Of a stretch of 64,000 bases of DNA, positions 53,874-63,143 are shown piece by piece (positions within the stretch are counted from its first letter, which is position 1; the number at the start of each line of letters is the position of its first letter). Under the pieces are notes generated by a model. It was not told the DNA's origin, did not search any database, and saw only the letters and a program-made list of their open reading frames with translations. Source of the DNA: Roseomonas aeriglobus. Lineage in GTDB: Bacteria > Pseudomonadota > Alphaproteobacteria > Sphingomonadales > Sphingomonadaceae. The stretch lies in contig JAFHKN010000002.1 in the NCBI GenBank assembly GCA_016937575.1, positions 1,178,001 to 1,242,000 on the forward strand, given 5' to 3'. A program made the position numbers and the translations under genes.

Positions 53874-55295
53874 GTGGCCACCGCCCCCGCGACCCGCGCG
53901 AACGATTACGTCATTGCCGACATCAGCCTCGCCGAATTCGGCCGTCGCGAAATCGAGATCGCCGAAACCGAAATGCCGGGCCTGATGGCGCTGCGCGAGG
54001 AATTTGGGAGCTCGCAGCCGCTGAAGGGCGCGCGCATCACTGGCTCGCTGCACATGACGATCCAGACCGCGGTGCTGATCGAGACGCTGACCGCGCTCGG
54101 CGCGCAGGTCCGTTGGGCGACCTGCAACATCTATTCGACGCAAGACCATGCCGCCGCCGCCATCGCCGCGACGGGCGTGCCGGTGTTCGCGGTCAAGGGC
54201 GAGAGCCTGGCCGAGTATTGGGACTACGTCGGCGACATCTTCAACTGGGGTGCGGACGGCGATGGCACCACCGCCAACATCATCCTGGACGACGGCGGCG
54301 ACGCGACGATGTTCGCGCTGTGGGGCGCCAAGCTCGAAGCCGGCCAGACGATGGGCGAGCCGGAGAACGACGAGGAAGTCGAATTCCAGCGCGCGCTGAA
54401 GGCGTTCATCGCCAAGTACCCGGGTTACCTGACCGAGACGGTGAAGAACCTGAAGGGCGTGTCGGAAGAGACGACGACCGGCGTGCACCGCCTGTACGAG
54501 ATCGCGAAGAAGGGCGAGCTGCCGTTCCCCGCGATCAACGTGAACGATTCGGTCACCAAGTCGAAGTTCGACAACCTCTACGGCTGCAAGGAATCGCTAG
54601 TCGACGCGATCCGTCGCGCCACCGACGTCATGCTGGCCGGTAAGGTCGCCTGCGTCGCCGGCTTCGGTGACGTCGGCAAGGGCTCGGCCCAGAGCCTGCG
54701 CAACGGTGGCGCTCGCGTGCTCGTGACCGAAATCGACCCGATCTGCGCACTGCAGGCGGCGATGGAAGGCTTCGAGGTCGTGACGATGGACGAAGCCGTC
54801 GAGCGTGCCGACATCTTCTGCACCGCGACCGGCAACGCCGACGTCATCACCGCCGAGCACATGGCGAAGATGAAGCCGATGTCGATCGTCTGCAACATCG
54901 GCCACTTCGACAGCGAGATCCAGATCGCCGCGCTGTCGAACTACGAGTGGACCGAAGTGAAGCCGGGCACCGACCTGGTGAAGTTCCCGGACGGCAAGCA
55001 GATCATCGTGCTCGCCAAGGGGCGCCTGGTGAACCTGGGCTGCGCGACCGGTCACCCGTCGTTCGTCATGTCGTCGTCGTTCACCAACCAGACGCTCGCG
55101 CAGATCGAGCTGTGGACGGCGGGCGAGAAGTACGAGAACAAGGTCTACGTCCTGCCGAAGCACCTCGACGAAAAGGTCGCAGCGCTGCACCTGGAAAAGC
55201 TGGGCGTGAAGCTGTCGAAGCTGACCCCGAAGCAGGCCGGCTACATCGGCGTGCCGGTGGAAGGCCCGTTCAAGCCGGATCATTATCGCTACTAA
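53874..55295 (+). CDS. ahcY: S-adenosylhomocysteinase
   Basis: 473 aa with [15 protein letters not shown], the NAD-binding [29 protein letters not shown] and C-terminal [10 protein letters not shown] (Lys/Tyr completing the NAD site). It hydrolyses SAH to adenosine and homocysteine, relieving methyltransferase inhibition. GTG start at 53874. The next plus-strand gene, beyond an M1 peptidase block, is divL. Confidence 0.97.
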   Translation: MATAPATRANDYVIADISLAEFGRREIEIAETEMPGLMALREEFGSSQPLKGARITGSLHMTIQTAVLIETLTALGAQVRWATCNIYSTQDHAAAAIAATGVPVFAVKGESLAEYWDYVGDIFNWGADGDGTTANIILDDGGDATMFALWGAKLEAGQTMGEPENDEEVEFQRALKAFIAKYPGYLTETVKNLKGVSEETTTGVHRLYEIAKKGELPFPAINVNDSVTKSKFDNLYGCKESLVDAIRRATDVMLAGKVACVAGFGDVGKGSAQSLRNGGARVLVTEIDPICALQAAMEGFEVVTMDEAVERADIFCTATGNADVITAEHMAKMKPMSIVCNIGHFDSEIQIAALSNYEWTEVKPGTDLVKFPDGKQIIVLAKGRLVNLGCATGHPSFVMSSSFTNQTLAQIELWTAGEKYENKVYVLPKHLDEKVAALHLEKLGVKLSKLTPKQAGYIGVPVEGPFKPDHYRY

Positions 55296-55310
55296 GCTGG
55301 CGATCCGACC

Positions 55311-55359
55311 GAAACAGTGCGGGGCGGGGGAGCGATGGCTTTCCCGCCCTGTTTCGTTT
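55311..55359 (+). terminator. Terminator of ahcY
   Basis: GAAACAG (55311-55317) pairs with CTGTTTC (55349-55355), with an inner GGGCGGG/CCCGCCC stem, followed by GTTTG. Confidence 0.6.
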
Positions 55360-55377
55360 GTGGCTGAATCTAAGCCG

Positions 55378-55514
55378 CTCCCCTTCAGGAGTTGCAGGTC
55401 GGTCAGGCCCCCTGACCTAAACGATGCGGGGCATCGTTTACCTGCAACTAAGTTGGGGTAGGGCGGTGCCGCACCCGGTACGCTCGTGGATAGGCCCCTC
55501 CCCTGAAGGGGAGG
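55378..55514. repeat. Nested palindrome with perfect three-way junction
   Basis: Outer arms CTCCCCTTCAGG (55378-55389) and CCTGAAGGGGAG (55502-55513). Inside, GTTGCAGGT (55391-55399) pairs with ACCTGCAAC (55440-55448) and encloses hairpins GGTCAGG-CCC-CCTGACC and AAACGATGC-GGG-GCATCGTTT. It lies between convergent genes. No gene inside. Confidence 0.75.
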
Positions 55515-55521
55515 CGAGAAA

Positions 55522-55998
55522 TTACGGCAGCGTCACCCGGTGCGCCGCCCCGTCGCTGACCACCAGCGTTCGTACCGTCCGGCCGCGGCGAACCTCGACC
55601 TGGTTGGTCTGGCGCGGATAGACGTCGCGCAGCACCGACGATCGCACCGTCAGCGCTTTGGTCCCCGGTTGAACTTTGCCAGTGAAGGCCACGCGGACTT
55701 CCTGCGCGTCGATGTCGACCTTACCCGGCGTCAACGCGACCGCGCCCTTCGCATCGCTCAGCACGAAGCGCCGCCCGAGATACGCAACCAGCGCCCGCAC
55801 GGCGTCGGGGTCGTCCAGGCTCGCCTGCGCGTTCGGCGCGATCGAGGACAGCGCAGGTTCGATGTCGTGCGCCTCGAACCGGTGCGACACGGTAACCGTA
55901 TTCGCCGCGCCCAAAGTCACGACGGTCAACGCATCGTGACCGCGGTGCGCAGCCGCGGGGGCGGCGAGAAGGGCGAGGGCGAGAAGCCAGCGACGCAT
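55522..55998 (-). CDS. Secreted DUF6702-like protein, partner of the M1 peptidase
   Basis: 158 aa with signal peptide (LLALALLAAPAAAHRGHD). The mature part is beta-rich: NTVTVSHRFEAHDIEPAL, AQEVRVAFTGKVQPGTKAL. The HRGHD start and size suggest DUF6702, but this is tentative. It begins 1 nt after the peptidase stop, so the pair is an operon. Confidence 0.6.
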   Translation of the reverse strand: MRRWLLALALLAAPAAAHRGHDALTVVTLGAANTVTVSHRFEAHDIEPALSSIAPNAQASLDDPDAVRALVAYLGRRFVLSDAKGAVALTPGKVDIDAQEVRVAFTGKVQPGTKALTVRSSVLRDVYPRQTNQVEVRRGRTVRTLVVSDGAAHRVTLP

Positions 55999-55999
55999 T

Positions 56000-58393
56000 T
56001 CAGTTCCCCGCATTCGGCAATGTGCGGAGCGACCCCGGCAACACCTTCACGTCCGAATCCTTCATCCGGTTCGGGATGCTGGTCGGCTCGTCGATGCTCA
56101 GCGTCTTCGTCTCGATCCGCCCGTCGAAGATGTTGTTCGACCGGTCGGCGTCGGCCGTTTCCCACAGCGGATCGAGCTCGGCGCGGGTGACGGTCTTCGG
56201 CGTCACCAGCTGCCACGTCACGCGGCGGCTGTCGTGGCGCCAGATTTCGGCGGGGATACGCTTCGTTTCGGTCGTGCCGTCCGCGTAATCGACCTTCAGG
56301 ATGACCGGCATCACCAGCCCGCCGCGGTTGGAGAAGGTGAAGCGATAGAAATTGTCCGTCGTCGCACGCGCCGCGCGCTCTTCCGGCGTCAGGTCCGCGG
56401 CCGCTTCCGCCGCCTGCCGGCGCTGCTTCGGCGTCACGGTGAACTCGTCGGTTTCGTTGTAGAAGTCGCGGGTCGCCGGATCGCGCTCGACGACCGTTCG
56501 CTCGGTGTTGCGCGAGGCGGTCAGCGACTTGGGCTCACTTTGGCGGATACGGCGGCGCTCGGCGCTTTCGGCCACCGGGTCACCCCCGTCGATCCGCGCC
56601 CGTACGACTGAATCGAGCGAGATGTCGACATGGTCGGTCGTGTAGAACCACCCGCGCCAGAACCAGTCGAGATCGACGCCTGAGCTTTCCTCCATCGTCC
56701 GGAAGAAGTCGTACGGTGTCGGATGCTTGAAGCGCCAGCGGTTGGCATATTCGCGGAAGGCGCGGTCGAACAGCTCACGCCCCAGGATCGTCTCGCGCAG
56801 GATGACCAGCGCCACCGCTGGTTTCCAATAGCCGTTCGCGCCGAACTGCAGCACCGAATCCGACTGGGTCATCAGCGGGACCTGGTTCTGCGAGAGCATG
56901 TACTCGGCAATTCCGCGCGGTTCGCCGCGGCGGGAGGGGAAGTCCTTGTCCCACAGCTTTTCGGCCTGGAACTGCAGGAAGCTGTTCAGCCCCTCGTCCA
57001 TCCACGTCCACTGGCGCTCGTCCGAATTGACGATCATCGGGAAGAAATTGTGTCCGACTTCGTGGATGACGACCCCGATCAGCCCGTATTTCGCGCGCTC
57101 GGTATAGGTGAGTGCACCGGTTTTCTTGTCCTTCACCGGTCGTGGGCCGTTGAAGGAAATCATCGGATATTCCATCCCCCCGACCGGCCCGTTGACCGAC
57201 TGCGCGACCGGATAAGGATAGGGGAAGGAGAAGCGCGAATAGACGTCGATCGTGTGGGCGATCGACTTGGTCGAATAGGCGTCCCACAGCGGGCGCGCTT
57301 CCTTGGGGAAGAAGGACATCGCCATGACGAGCGGCTGTTCTGCGCTGTCCTGTTTCACGCCCATCGCGTCCCAGGCGAACTTGCGGCTGGAGGCCCAGCC
57401 GAAGTCGCGGACGTTCTGCGCGGCGAAGCGCCACGTCTTTTCACCTGCTGCCTTGCCGCGCTCGGCGGCTTCGGCTTCCTCGGGCGTAACGACATAGACG
57501 GGGGCAGTGGCGGTCTTCGCCTGCTCCAGGCGCTGGCGCTGAGCGGGGCTCAGGATCGTGTCCGGATTCTGCAGCACGCCGGTGGCCGAGACGACATGGT
57601 CGGACGGCACGGTCAGATCGACGCGATAGTCGCCGAATTCCAGGGTGAACTCGCCGTTGCCTAGGAACGCCTTGTTGTGCCAGCCTTCATAGTCCGAATA
57701 GACCGCCAGCCGCGGGAACCACTGCGCGCCTTCGAAGATGCAGTTTCCGTCCTCGCCCTGTGCCGTGAAGCATTCATAGCCGGAGCGCCCGCCGACGACC
57801 TTGTTTTCGACCATCGGGAACGACCAGTCGATGGTGAAGGTCACTTCGCCGCCATTGGCCGCGACCGCCTGGGGTAGCTCGATCCGCATCAGCGTATCGG
57901 TGAACGAGAATTTGAGCGGGTTGCCGGCCGCATCGCGGACCGCAGCGATGGTGAAGCCGCCCTCCCATTCCTGCATTCGCTTCACGCGGCGGATTTCGCC
58001 GAGCGTGATGCTGTCGCCACCGGTCGTCTCGGTCATCGCCGCGATCGACGAGCGCTTGTAATCATTCTGGTCGAGCAGCAGCCAAAGATAGGGCAGCGCG
58101 TCGGGCGAGTTGTTGCGATATTTGATAGTCTGGCGACCGGACACCGTGCGCTTGGCTTCGTCCAGACGAGCGGTGATGTCGTAGTCAACTTTCTGCTGCC
58201 AATAGCGATAGCCCGGCGCCCCGCTGGCGTTGCGATAGTCGGTCGGGGTCGGCCAGTCCTCGCCCTCCAGCTGGCGGAACTTGTCTTCGAAATTGCCCTT
58301 GGTCTGGCGGAGCGCTTGCGCGGCGGCGGGGGCGGACAGCACCAGCGTGGCGGCAAGGGCGGCGAGCCCCGCGCCGTGAAACTTTCCGGTCAA
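56000..58393 (-). CDS. M1 family metallopeptidase (large secreted form)
   Basis: About 797 aa. TTG at 58393, with GGAG 7 nt upstream, fits best; it starts LTGKFHGAGLAALAATLVLS, a signal peptide cleaved after APAAAQ. The zinc site VVIHEVGHNFFP and the third ligand in WTWMDEGLNSF have exact HExxH-x18-E spacing, and the upstream motif is in the variant form GGMEYP. It cleaves N-terminal residues from peptides. Divergent from divL. Confidence 0.85.
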   Translation of the reverse strand: MTGKFHGAGLAALAATLVLSAPAAAQALRQTKGNFEDKFRQLEGEDWPTPTDYRNASGAPGYRYWQQKVDYDITARLDEAKRTVSGRQTIKYRNNSPDALPYLWLLLDQNDYKRSSIAAMTETTGGDSITLGEIRRVKRMQEWEGGFTIAAVRDAAGNPLKFSFTDTLMRIELPQAVAANGGEVTFTIDWSFPMVENKVVGGRSGYECFTAQGEDGNCIFEGAQWFPRLAVYSDYEGWHNKAFLGNGEFTLEFGDYRVDLTVPSDHVVSATGVLQNPDTILSPAQRQRLEQAKTATAPVYVVTPEEAEAAERGKAAGEKTWRFAAQNVRDFGWASSRKFAWDAMGVKQDSAEQPLVMAMSFFPKEARPLWDAYSTKSIAHTIDVYSRFSFPYPYPVAQSVNGPVGGMEYPMISFNGPRPVKDKKTGALTYTERAKYGLIGVVIHEVGHNFFPMIVNSDERQWTWMDEGLNSFLQFQAEKLWDKDFPSRRGEPRGIAEYMLSQNQVPLMTQSDSVLQFGANGYWKPAVALVILRETILGRELFDRAFREYANRWRFKHPTPYDFFRTMEESSGVDLDWFWRGWFYTTDHVDISLDSVVRARIDGGDPVAESAERRRIRQSEPKSLTASRNTERTVVERDPATRDFYNETDEFTVTPKQRRQAAEAAADLTPEERAARATTDNFYRFTFSNRGGLVMPVILKVDYADGTTETKRIPAEIWRHDSRRVTWQLVTPKTVTRAELDPLWETADADRSNNIFDGRIETKTLSIDEPTSIPNRMKDSDVKVLPGSLRTLPNAGN

Positions 58394-58496
58394 CTGCAAT
58401 CTCCCTCTGCGCCTTTGACCCAAGCCTAACAGAGACAGTGTAACATCCGCAATCGCGCCATTGGCGGGGCGGTCTTTCGTGCTTAAGAGCCGTGCG

Positions 58497-60839
58497 ATGA
58501 TCGCGATGACGACCACCACGGCGGTATTGGCGGGGGCTGTCCTCGCGCTGTTGATCGCCGGCGCGGCGTGGGCGCTCTACACCGGCCTGTCGGCGCGGGT
58601 CGAAGCGCGGTTGCTGACCGACGAGAGCAGCCGCAGCAACGCGCTGCTCGGTACCGGCCCCGCGCAGGCGGCGATCGTGCGCGGCGACGGGCGTGTCGAG
58701 CTGCCGCAACGCGTGGCCGACTGGCTGGGGCTGACGAGCGCGCCGCGCTATCTGACCGATCTCGGCTCGACGAGCGAAGGCCTGCCCCAGGATGATCTGG
58801 ATGCGCTATCGGCCGCCGTGCTGGCGGCGCAGCGGGCCGGCAAGCCGTTCCGCATGAGCGTCGTCGCGCGGGGCGCGTCGCGGCGGTTGTCGGTCGTCGG
58901 CGTGCGCGCGCCCGAGGCAGCATTGGCGCCGGGCGGCGTCGTCCTGTGGTTCTCCGACCAGACCGAGAGCGAGGAGGAGATCGGTCGTCTCGCTGCCGAG
59001 GCGCAGGACCTGCACGAGGCGTTCGAGGCGCTGGCGGGCCTGATCGAGGCCGCGCCGATGCCCATGTGGTATCGCGACCGCGACCTGGCGCTGGCGATGG
59101 TCAATTCCGCCTATGTCGAGGCGGTCGAGGCCCCCGACGCGCGGACTGCGATCGATCGCGGACTGGAACTGGTCGAAGGGTCGGGCATGGGCGGCCCGCT
59201 CGCCAACGCGGCCATCGCGCGCGACACCGGCAGGCCGCAGATGGCCGCGGTGCCGGCGACGATCGGCGGGGCGCGCCGGATGCTGCGCGTCCATGACGTG
59301 CCGCTGGCAACCGGCGGCGTCGCGGGCTTCGCGGTCGACGTCGACGAGCTCGAACAGGCGCGCGGCGGCATGAAGCGTTTCGGCGAGGCGCAGCGGGCGA
59401 TGCTCGACCGTCTGTCCGCAGGCGTCGCGCAGTTCGCGCCCGATCGCAGCCTCATCTTCTGCAACCAGCCGTTTCGTCGGATTTTCGGCCTGCGCGAGGA
59501 GTGGCTGCGCGATCGCCCGGAGTTCGACCGCGTGCTCGAGCGCATGCGCGAGGCGAAGCGCCTGCCCGAGGTCCGCGACTTTCCGGCGTGGAAGACCGAG
59601 CGCCGCGGCTGGTTCCTGTCGCCCGAGGCGGGGCAGGAGGAAAATTGGCACCTGCCGAGCGGGACCCACCTGCGCGTCGTGCCGCAACCGTTGCCCGATG
59701 GCGGGCTGGTCGTGGTGTTCGAGGATCGCACCGAGCAGGTCCAGCTGGCGAGTGCGCGCGACACGCTGCTGCGCGTGCGGACCGCGACATTCGACAACCT
59801 CTACGAAGCGCTGGGCGTGTTCGCCGCGGACGGGCGGTTGCAGATCTGGAATCAGAAGTTTCGATCGCTCTGGGGGTTCGAGGAGGAATTGCTCGCCAGC
59901 CATCCGCGGGTCGATGCGCTGGCCAAGGCAGCCGCGCCCAAGTTGGAGAATCCGCGCAGTGCCGAGGTCATCGGCGACCTCGTCCGGTCGGCGACGGTCG
60001 ATCGATTGAATCGCGCCGGGCGCTTCGCCTTTGCCGATGGACGACAATTCGAATTTGCCGCTGTGCCGCTGCCCGATGGCAATGCGCTGTTCACGATGCT
60101 CGACGTCACCGCCAGCCGCCGGGTCGAGCGGGCCTTGACCGACCGTAACGAGGCGCTGGAGGCGGCGGACCGGGTGAAGACGCAGTTCGTCGCCAACATG
60201 AGCTATGAGCTTCGCACGCCGCTCACCTCGATCAAGGGCTTCGCCGAGATGCTGCACGGCGGCTATGCGGGTGCGATGACCGAGGCGGGGACCGGTTACG
60301 CCGAGGCCATCCTGCAATCGGTCGATCGCCTGTCCGCGCTGGTCGACGATGTGCTCGACCTGACGCAGGAGGATGCGGCCGGCAAGCGGGGGCAGGTCGA
60401 CCTGGAACTGCTGGCGCGCGAGGCGGTCGAGAGCATCGCCGCCGAGGCGCAGGCCAAGCGGATCGCGCTGGCGGTCGACGTGCTCGGGTCGGCGGGCCGC
60501 GTGACGGGCGATCCGGTGCGGCTGCGCCAGTCGGTCGAGCATCTGTTGCGCCATGCGATCGCGGGAACGCGGGTCGAGGGGCGGGTGCTGCTGCATATCG
60601 ATGGGACGGACGGCAGGGCGCGGATCGTCGTGTCGGACGATGGCCCCGGCATGAGCAAGGAGCAGGCAGCGAAGGCGTTCGACCGGTTCGCCCATCATGG
60701 CATCGCGCGGGACGGGGAGCGGGCGCTGGGGCTGGGGCTGCCGCTCGCCAAGCGGTTCGTCGAGGCGCACGGGGGCACGATCGCGCTGGTCAGCGAGCCC
60801 GGGCAGGGTACGCTGGTGACAATCGAGTTGCCGCGGTGA
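58497..60839 (+). CDS. divL: DivL-type pseudo-histidine kinase with PAS domains
   Basis: 780 aa: N-terminal membrane helix (AVLAGAVLALLIAGAAWALY), PAS regions around residues 180-270, 305-420 and 440-540, HisKA at about 560-630 and HATPase at about 680-780. The H-box reads FVANMSYELRTPLTSIKG with Tyr570 (TAT 60204-60206) in place of His, as in Caulobacter DivL. The N-box is VEHLLRHAIAGT, with His instead of the usual Asn; DDGPGM and GLGLPLAKR are kept. DivL regulates CckA and the cell cycle. Position next to ahcY and tsaE supports the name. Confidence 0.9.
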   Translation: MIAMTTTTAVLAGAVLALLIAGAAWALYTGLSARVEARLLTDESSRSNALLGTGPAQAAIVRGDGRVELPQRVADWLGLTSAPRYLTDLGSTSEGLPQDDLDALSAAVLAAQRAGKPFRMSVVARGASRRLSVVGVRAPEAALAPGGVVLWFSDQTESEEEIGRLAAEAQDLHEAFEALAGLIEAAPMPMWYRDRDLALAMVNSAYVEAVEAPDARTAIDRGLELVEGSGMGGPLANAAIARDTGRPQMAAVPATIGGARRMLRVHDVPLATGGVAGFAVDVDELEQARGGMKRFGEAQRAMLDRLSAGVAQFAPDRSLIFCNQPFRRIFGLREEWLRDRPEFDRVLERMREAKRLPEVRDFPAWKTERRGWFLSPEAGQEENWHLPSGTHLRVVPQPLPDGGLVVVFEDRTEQVQLASARDTLLRVRTATFDNLYEALGVFAADGRLQIWNQKFRSLWGFEEELLASHPRVDALAKAAAPKLENPRSAEVIGDLVRSATVDRLNRAGRFAFADGRQFEFAAVPLPDGNALFTMLDVTASRRVERALTDRNEALEAADRVKTQFVANMSYELRTPLTSIKGFAEMLHGGYAGAMTEAGTGYAEAILQSVDRLSALVDDVLDLTQEDAAGKRGQVDLELLAREAVESIAAEAQAKRIALAVDVLGSAGRVTGDPVRLRQSVEHLLRHAIAGTRVEGRVLLHIDGTDGRARIVVSDDGPGMSKEQAAKAFDRFAHHGIARDGERALGLGLPLAKRFVEAHGGTIALVSEPGQGTLVTIELPR

Positions 60840-60853
60840 CCGTGTCTTCACAT

Positions 60854-60978
60854 CCTCCTCGGCACGGGGAGGGGGACCGCGCACAAAGTGCGTGGTGGAG
60901 GGGGGGCGCCGCGAGTGCACCGCCTGCCGCACGCCCCCTCCACCGGCTTCGCCGGTCCCCCTCCCCGTGCCGGGGAGG
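60854..60978. repeat. Intergenic palindromic repeat, copy B, ahead of tsaE
   Basis: The left arm (60854-60878, CCTCCTCGGCACGGGGAGG..) and right arm (60954-60978) are complementary in 24 of 25 positions. Inner arms GGTGGAGGGGG/CCCCCTCCACC and a GCAC-AAA-GTGC hairpin add to it. The same block order as 15956. The right arm carries GGGGAGG, the ribosome binding site of tsaE. Confidence 0.7.
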
Positions 60979-60985
60979 ATTTTAG

Positions 60986-61429
60986 GTGCTGCTCCCCGAC
61001 GCCGAGTCTACCGACACATTCGGCCGCCGCCTCGCGCCCTTGGTGCAGGTCGGCGACGTCATCACGCTGTCGGGCCCACTCGGCGCCGGCAAGACCAGCA
61101 TTGCCCGCGGGCTGCTGTCCGCGCTTGGGCTGCCGGGCGAGGCGCCATCGCCGAGCTTCGCGATCGTCCAGCCCTATGACCCGCCCGAAGTGCGGCTGCC
61201 GGTGCTGCACGTCGATCTCTATCGCATCGACGATCCGGCCGACCTCGACGAACTGGGCCTCGACGACGCGCGCTGGACGTCGCTGCTGCTGGTCGAATGG
61301 GCCGAGCATGCCGGGCCGGACGCCTGGCCGGACGCCCTGCATTTGACGCTGTCGGTCGCGGACGACGGCGGGCGTGTCTTGACAGCCGCGGTGCCGCCGG
61401 GCTGGGAGGATCGATGGTCCCGGATATGA
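60986..61429 (+). CDS. tsaE: tRNA threonylcarbamoyladenosine biosynthesis ATPase TsaE
   Basis: 147 aa with Walker A SGPLGAGKTSIARG, LGLPGEAPSPSFAIVQPYD and LLVEWAEHA, all typical of TsaE. It works with TsaB and TsaD to make t6A37 in ANN-decoding tRNAs. GTG start at 60986, with GGGGAGGA 7 nt upstream inside the repeat arm. Overlaps amgK by 16 nt. Confidence 0.93.
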   Translation: MLLPDAESTDTFGRRLAPLVQVGDVITLSGPLGAGKTSIARGLLSALGLPGEAPSPSFAIVQPYDPPEVRLPVLHVDLYRIDDPADLDELGLDDARWTSLLLVEWAEHAGPDAWPDALHLTLSVADDGGRVLTAAVPPGWEDRWSRI

Positions 61430-62391
61430 ACCCGCCCGCGATGGCGGCCGAATTCTTGAAGTCTTTGGGGTGGGAGGATGCCGACGTCGTGCCGCTGGCC
61501 GGCGACGCGTCGTTCCGCCGCTATTTCCGTGCGGTCGGGCATGAACGCTCGGCCATTTTGATGGACGCGCCGCCGCCGCACGAGGACCCGCGCCCCTTCA
61601 TCGCAATCGCCGAGTGGTTGGGCGGACACGGCTTCGGCGCGCCGCAGATCCTGGGCAGCGATCTGACCCACGGGCTGGTGCTGCTCGAGGACTTCGGCGA
61701 CGCGCGCTTCCGCGAGACGGTCGACGCCGCGCCGGAAAGCGAGCTGCGGCTGTACGAGGAAGCGGTCGACGTCCTCATCCGCCTGCGCGACGTACCCGCC
61801 GCCGATATCCCGCCGTACGACGCCGGCCAGCTGCACCGCGAAGCCGCGCTGCTGACGGAGTGGTATTGCCCGGCGGTCGCCGCAGACGTCGATGTCGACG
61901 GCTATCGCGCGGCGTGGGACGCCGTGTTCGCGACGGCGATCGCCGACACGCCGGTGACCGTGCTGCGCGACTATCACGCCGAGAACCTGATGCTGATCGA
62001 GCGGGGGCTTGGCCTGCTCGATTTCCAGGACGCGCTGGCTGGTCATCCGGCTTACGACCTCGTCTCGCTGCTTCAGGATGCGCGGCGCGATGTGCATCCT
62101 GATCTGGAGGCAGCGATGCTGGACCGGTATCTGCGCATCACGGGTGCGGGCGAGGCGTTCTCGACCGCCTACCACGTCCTCGGGGCGCAGCGGAACGCGA
62201 AGATCGTCGGCATCTTCACCCGTCTGTGGCAGCGCGACGGCAAGCCGCGCTATCCGGGACTGTGCCCGCGGGTGTGGGAATATCTGAACCGCGATCTGGA
62301 GCATCCCGCGCTCGCCCCGGTGAAGGCGTGGTTCGATGCCAATCTGCCGCTCGAGCTGCGCGGCGACCCGATGGTGATCGCTCAGCGATGA
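61414..62391 (+). CDS. amgK: N-acetylmuramate/N-acetylglucosamine anomeric kinase AmgK
   Basis: 325 aa phosphotransferase of the APH fold: LAGDASFRRYFRAV, LLEDFGDARF, VTVLRDYHAENLML (catalytic Asp) and LLDFQDALAGHPAYDLVSLL (metal Asp). With the adjacent murU it forms the MurNAc-1-P recycling bypass to UDP-MurNAc. GGGAGGA precedes ATG 61414; an ATGA start at 61426 is an alternative. Confidence 0.9.
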   Translation: MVPDMNPPAMAAEFLKSLGWEDADVVPLAGDASFRRYFRAVGHERSAILMDAPPPHEDPRPFIAIAEWLGGHGFGAPQILGSDLTHGLVLLEDFGDARFRETVDAAPESELRLYEEAVDVLIRLRDVPAADIPPYDAGQLHREAALLTEWYCPAVAADVDVDGYRAAWDAVFATAIADTPVTVLRDYHAENLMLIERGLGLLDFQDALAGHPAYDLVSLLQDARRDVHPDLEAAMLDRYLRITGAGEAFSTAYHVLGAQRNAKIVGIFTRLWQRDGKPRYPGLCPRVWEYLNRDLEHPALAPVKAWFDANLPLELRGDPMVIAQR

Positions 62392-63143
62392 CCCGTACGC
62401 TCGCGATCCGCCCCGATCCCGGCGCGCAGGTGCCGCAGACCGCGATGGTGATGGCCGCGGGCCTCGGCAAGCGGATGCGTCCATTGACCGCGACGCGTCC
62501 CAAACCCCTGGTCGAGGTCGCCGGCAAGCCGCTGATCGACCATGTCTTCGACCGGCTGCGGTCGGCCGGCGTGCCGCGCGCGGTCGTCAACGTCCATTAC
62601 ATGGCTGACGCGCTGGAGGCGCATCTGCGCGCGCGGGTGAAGGATATCGACGTCGTCGTGTCCGACGAGCGCAAGCAGCTGATGGAGACGGGCGGCGGCC
62701 TGATCCAGGCGCGCGACATGCTGGGGGATGCGCCGTTCCTGTGCATCAACAGCGACAACCTGTGGATCGACGGCCCGACCGATGCGATCCGCGCACTCGC
62801 AGCGGCGTGGGACGATGCGCGGATGGACGCGCTGCTGTTGATGGTGCCGCTGGCGCGCGCGCACAGCCATCGCGGCAAGGGCGACTTCCACCTCGACCCG
62901 TTCGGGCGGATCATCGGCCGTCGCGAGGCGGGCAAGCTGGCGCCGTTCGTCTACACCGGCGTTCAGATCCTCCACCCGCGCGTCCTGGTCGATGCGCCGG
63001 AGGGGCCGTTCTCGACGATGCTGTTCTGGGAGCGCGCGATCGAGGCCGGTCGGGCGTGGGGGCTGGTCCATCAGGGGCTATGGTTCGACGTCGGCTCGCC
63101 GCCCGCGATCCCTGCGGCGGAGGCGATCCTTGCCGATGGCTGA
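62388..63143 (+). CDS. murU: N-acetylmuramate 1-phosphate uridylyltransferase MurU
   Basis: 251 aa nucleotidyltransferase: AMVMAAGLGKRMRPLTATRP (nucleotide loop), KPLVEVAGKPLIDHVFDRL, ETGGGLIQARDML and FLCINSDNLWID. It makes UDP-MurNAc from MurNAc-1-P, bypassing MurA and so lowering fosfomycin sensitivity in species that have it. ATGA overlap with amgK; overlaps addB start. Confidence 0.92.
   Translation: MTRTLAIRPDPGAQVPQTAMVMAAGLGKRMRPLTATRPKPLVEVAGKPLIDHVFDRLRSAGVPRAVVNVHYMADALEAHLRARVKDIDVVVSDERKQLMETGGGLIQARDMLGDAPFLCINSDNLWIDGPTDAIRALAAAWDDARMDALLLMVPLARAHSHRGKGDFHLDPFGRIIGRREAGKLAPFVYTGVQILHPRVLVDAPEGPFSTMLFWERAIEAGRAWGLVHQGLWFDVGSPPAIPAAEAILADG

Noticed and set aside
52149..54488. 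A 779-codon minus-strand frame across the second DUF4139 gene and ahcY
   Set aside because: Crosses two well-supported plus-strand genes and reads as low-complexity Arg/His-rich sequence.
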